Assembly: GCF_027923545.1 (NCBI RefSeq)
Contig: NZ_BROH01000009.1
Coordinates: 1-64,000 of the forward strand
Reading direction: 5' to 3'
Origin: Sinisalibacter aestuarii
Lineage (GTDB): Bacteria > Pseudomonadota > Alphaproteobacteria > Rhodobacterales > Rhodobacteraceae
DNA: 64,000 nucleotides
The notes under the pieces were generated by a model. The model was not told the DNA's origin. It worked only from the letters and a program-made list of their open reading frames with translations, and ran no database searches. How positions within the stretch are numbered: position 1 is the first letter of the stretch; each line of letters starts with the position of its first letter. Positions 61,269 through 64,000 of this stretch are shown piece after piece. The position numbers were made by a program, and so were the translations under genes.

Positions 61269-62795
61269 TTATCTGCGCCACAGGTCGGGGCTGAACAGCG
61301 CGACGATGGCGAGCGTTTCGAGCCGGCCGAGGATCATCGCGGCGGTGAGCACGTATTTCGCCCCCACCGAGAGCGCGCCGTAGCTGATCGGCTCCACCTC
61401 CGCCAGCGCGGCCAGCGGCCCGGTGGTGGTGAGTGCCGCGACGGTCAGCACCAGCGCCTGTTCGAAGCTCTCGCCGGTGAAGGAAAACGCCCCCATCACC
61501 AGCGCCACCGACAGCGCCATCAGCATGAAGAACAGCCAGGCCATATAGGCGCCGCGCCGGCGCAAATGCCGCGCATCGCCGCCCGAGCCGCCAACCGAAT
61601 GCGGATGCACCAGCCGCTCCAGCTCGCGCACACCATGCTTGTAGAGCGCGTAAACCCTGAGCAGCTTCGCACCCCCCGCCGTGGTCGCCACCCCGCCACC
61701 GATCAGCGCAAGCCCGAGCAGGATCAGCCCCGGTGTCTGCAGGCCCGACCAGTCCTGGCTCGCGGTCCAGGCCTCGCTGTGCCAGCCTGCGGTGGTCAGG
61801 AAGGACAGTACGGTAAAGACCGAGCCCCAGAGCGCGCCCAGCCCCTGCCAGACGCTCATCTCGCTGCCGCCCACCTCGTAGGCCCCGAGGAAGTGGCGCA
61901 GGAACAGAAAGCCCGGCACCAGCGTGATCAGGGCAAGCGCGATGCGGATTTCGGGATCGTGGCGCAGCGAGGCGAATTCCATCCCCTGCCCCTCGCGCGC
62001 GAAGGTGATGCGCGACAGCGCGAAGACAAGAAAGACGGCCACGACCACCTCGCCGCCCCAGCCCGCAGCGCCGCCACCGAGCCCGCCGACCGGCGAGATG
62101 CCGGAGGTCGACAGGGTCGACATTGCATGAGCCAGCGCCACCGAGGGGCTGTCGCCCGCGATCAGCAGCCCGCCCCAGAGCAGCAGCGTCAGCGCGCTGT
62201 AGATCGGCAGAAGCTGCGCGGCATGGGCGCGCACCCGTTGCGACAGATCGGCCCGCTCGGTGATCTGCGCATAGCCCAGCGCCACCACCTCTTGCGAGGG
62301 GGCACGGCGGCGCACCTCGAACCCGCCCAGCGCCATCGGTGCCAGAACCGAGATGGCGCCGACCCAGATGAACAGCCCGCCGAGCCAGCCCACCGTGGCA
62401 CGCCAGGTGTGCAGCGGCGGCGCGAGCCGGGCGGGATCGTCAAACAGCGTGGCCCCGGTGGTGGTGAGCGCCGACACCATCTCGACATAGGCGTTGAGAA
62501 AGCTCGTATTGCCCACCGCCTCGTAAAACGGCAGCGCGAACAGGAAGGGCAGCGCCACGAACAGCGCCAGCAGCCCGGCCAGGTGGCGGCGCGGATGTTC
62601 GCGGCGCGGACGGCCCGCCATCGCGATGCCGATGAACAGCGCCACCACCAGCGTCAGCGCGCCTTCGTAGAAGAAGATCTCGGCAATCCGCGCCTCGCCG
62701 GTCGCCGCCGCATGGATGGCTGGGATCAGCATGGCAAGCCCACCCACCCCGATCAGGGTGACGATGAGCGGCAGGCGGGCGACCCAGGCGAGCAT
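61269..62795 (-). CDS. trkH: TrkH-family potassium transporter, membrane subunit
   Basis: The 508-residue protein has about ten to twelve membrane segments and four pore-type regions (SALTTTGATLF, STSGISPVGG, LTTAGWHSEAW, ALTTTGPLAAL) typical of TrkH/KtrB. TrkH takes up potassium with the NAD(H)-binding TrkA, which lies just upstream. The ATG at 62795 (MLAWVARLPLIVT) gives a membrane start 13 bp after trkA. Confidence 0.93.
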   Translation of the reverse strand: MLAWVARLPLIVTLIGVGGLAMLIPAIHAAATGEARIAEIFFYEGALTLVVALFIGIAMAGRPRREHPRRHLAGLLALFVALPFLFALPFYEAVGNTSFLNAYVEMVSALTTTGATLFDDPARLAPPLHTWRATVGWLGGLFIWVGAISVLAPMALGGFEVRRRAPSQEVVALGYAQITERADLSQRVRAHAAQLLPIYSALTLLLWGGLLIAGDSPSVALAHAMSTLSTSGISPVGGLGGGAAGWGGEVVVAVFLVFALSRITFAREGQGMEFASLRHDPEIRIALALITLVPGFLFLRHFLGAYEVGGSEMSVWQGLGALWGSVFTVLSFLTTAGWHSEAWTASQDWSGLQTPGLILLGLALIGGGVATTAGGAKLLRVYALYKHGVRELERLVHPHSVGGSGGDARHLRRRGAYMAWLFFMLMALSVALVMGAFSFTGESFEQALVLTVAALTTTGPLAALAEVEPISYGALSVGAKYVLTAAMILGRLETLAIVALFSPDLWRR

Positions 62796-62808
62796 GGCGC
62801 GGGCGTCC

Positions 62809-64000
62809 TCAGAAGAAGTCGATCGAGACTTGCAGCAGGCGCTCGACCTCGGGCACGTCGGCGGCAAGGGCGAAGATCACCACCACGTCGCCTTCCTCGA
62901 TCCGGGTGCTGCCCACCGGCTTGATCACCTCGTCGCCCTTCATCACCGCGCCGAGCAGCACGCCCTCGGGAAATTCGATATTGCGCACCTCATGGCCCGC
63001 GATCGGCGAGGTGGAGAGCACCTGCGCCTCGATCACCTCGGCCTCGGCATCGCCGACCGAGTAGACGCCACGCACCCGCCCGTGGCGGATATGGCGCAGG
63101 ATCGAGCTTACCGTGGTGGCGCGCGGGTTGATATGCGCGTCGATATCGAGCGGCTCCATCAGCGGGATGAAGGAGGTATCGTTGATCAGGCAGATCGCCA
63201 TCGGGCAGCCCGCCGCCTTGCCGCGCACGGCGGCGAGGATATTGACCTTGTCGTCGTCGGTAACGGCCAGGATCGCATCGGCCCGGGCGATGCCGGCTTC
63301 CTTCAGCAGTTCCATATCCATGCCGTTGCCATGCAGCACCACGGTGCGCTCCAGGGCGTCGGCGGCCTGTTCGGCGGTGTTGCGGTTGAGCTCGATCACC
63401 TTGGCGCGGATCCGGTCGCTGCGCTTTTCCAGCGCCTCGGCCACGGCGAGGCCGACATTGCCGCCGCCCAGGATCACCACCCGCTCCTGCCGCTTCACCT
63501 GCTTGCCGAAAATCTCCAGCGTCCGGTTCACATCGCCGGTTTCGGCGAACACGTAGATCTGATCGCCGGCAAAGAGCTGGTCGGAGGCTTCGGGCGCAAA
63601 CAGCCGCCCCTCGCGCCGCACGCCGACAACGATGGCCTTCAGCGTCGAGAACAGATCGGTGAGCTGGCGCAGCGGCGTGTTGATCACCGGGCAATCGTCG
63701 TCGAGCTGCAGGCCCAGAAGCGTGCCGCGCCCGCCGAAGAAGGTCTCGGCATCGAAGGCGGCGGGGGCCGCGAGGCGGCGCAGCGCGGCCTCGGCCACCT
63801 CGCGCTCGGGGCTGATCACCACGTCGATCGGCAGATGCTCGCGGCGGTAGAGATCGGAATAGATCGCGTCGAGATAGCTCTGCGCGCGCAGCCGGGCGAT
63901 CTTGCGCGGGATGGCGAAGATCGAATGCGCCACCTGGCAGGTGACCATGTTGACCTCGTCGGAATGGGTGGCGGCGACGAGCATATCGGCATCGCGCGCA
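62809..64000 (-). CDS. trkA: Trk potassium system NAD-binding regulator TrkA (5' end cut)
   Basis: The visible 397 or so residues carry the second RCK_N with VVILGGGNVGLAVAEALE and RCK_C domains (ending VVIFALAADVPEVERLL), plus most of the first RCK unit. TrkA proteins are about 458 residues, so roughly 60 N-terminal residues with the first Rossmann glycine motif lie beyond the window. The methionine at 63984 is internal. It binds NAD/NADH and gates TrkH. Confidence 0.93.
   Translation of the reverse strand, partial: ARDADMLVAATHSDEVNMVTCQVAHSIFAIPRKIARLRAQSYLDAIYSDLYRREHLPIDVVISPEREVAEAALRRLAAPAAFDAETFFGGRGTLLGLQLDDDCPVINTPLRQLTDLFSTLKAIVVGVRREGRLFAPEASDQLFAGDQIYVFAETGDVNRTLEIFGKQVKRQERVVILGGGNVGLAVAEALEKRSDRIRAKVIELNRNTAEQAADALERTVVLHGNGMDMELLKEAGIARADAILAVTDDDKVNILAAVRGKAAGCPMAICLINDTSFIPLMEPLDIDAHINPRATTVSSILRHIRHGRVRGVYSVGDAEAEVIEAQVLSTSPIAGHEVRNIEFPEGVLLGAVMKGDEVIKPVGSTRIEEGDVVVIFALAADVPEVERLLQVSIDFF

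Overview
The window is a high-GC chromosomal segment of an alphaproteobacterium, most likely in the family Rhodobacteraceae (roseobacter/Rhodobacter group). The inference rests on the order trkA-trkH-hfq-hflX, a class II (B12-dependent) ribonucleotide reductase as a single long chain, two DUF2852 proteins, a class II DAHP synthase, Hint/RTX proteins, and the match of nearly every gene to the Rhodobacteraceae core set. No integrase, transposase, prophage, CRISPR array or rRNA operon is visible. Most of the window is ordinary core genome on both strands, with short intergenic gaps and many 1-4 base stop/start overlaps.

Layout. 1-124: a perfect 8-bp tandem repeat cut by the window edge. 0.25-6.0 kb (minus): ccmE, argC, murI, a small conserved ORF and glnE. 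6.1-9.2 kb (plus): a YbaK-type deacylase, two tandem DUF2852 membrane proteins behind a promoter flanked by two identical-type palindromes, an RDD protein and the leucyl/arginyl transferase bpt. 9.2-11.1 kb (minus): phoX with a good Pho box. 11.3-13.9 kb (plus): ilv leader peptide, attenuator, ilvB and ilvN. 13.9-19.1 kb (minus): a degenerate cold-shock-like protein, then nrdJ followed closely by an ImmA/IrrE-type metallopeptidase and a small protein, with an NrdR box upstream. 19.7-21.7 kb (minus): tRNA-Pro, DUF192, a two-domain cold-shock protein, pdxH. 21.8-23.2 kb (plus): fabI and gpt. 23.2-25.3 kb (minus): gamma-carbonic anhydrase, gmk, yicC. 25.4-30.3 kb: a PAS protein, DAHP synthase, a GlxA-type regulator, a GNAT and a PQQ-type sugar dehydrogenase. 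30.5-36.6 kb (plus): a branched-chain amino-acid-type ABC operon (K, G, F, small secreted protein, H, M, MobA-like NTP transferase) whose genes overlap almost without gaps. 36.7-45.1 kb (minus): three Hint-domain proteins, including a 1647-residue RTX/Tandem-95/Hint giant. 45.9-50.4 kb (minus): a BASS-type transporter and mfd. 50.5-59.3 kb: a membrane protein, hemB, GNAT, DoxX, a SYLF lipoprotein, two HupE/UreJ-like membrane proteins, a phospholipase A2-like secreted protein, a beta-hydroxyacid dehydrogenase and a penicillin-acylase-family enzyme. 59.5-64.0 kb (minus): hflX, hfq, trkH and the 3' part of trkA.

Regulation readable from the sequence includes a classical translation-coupled attenuator before ilvBN, a Pho box before phoX, an NrdR box before nrdJ, paired palindromic operators before the DUF2852 genes, and a strong hairpin between livK and livG. 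A two-hairpin element occurs twice, each time between converging genes, and its second stem shows compensatory base changes. The least explained parts are the Hint/RTX cluster (one member lacks the catalytic Cys, and the giant carries an orphan pre-Hint linker), the ImmA-type protease riding behind nrdJ, the octamer repeat and the palindrome-controlled DUF2852 pair. All names are from reading motifs; no database search was run.
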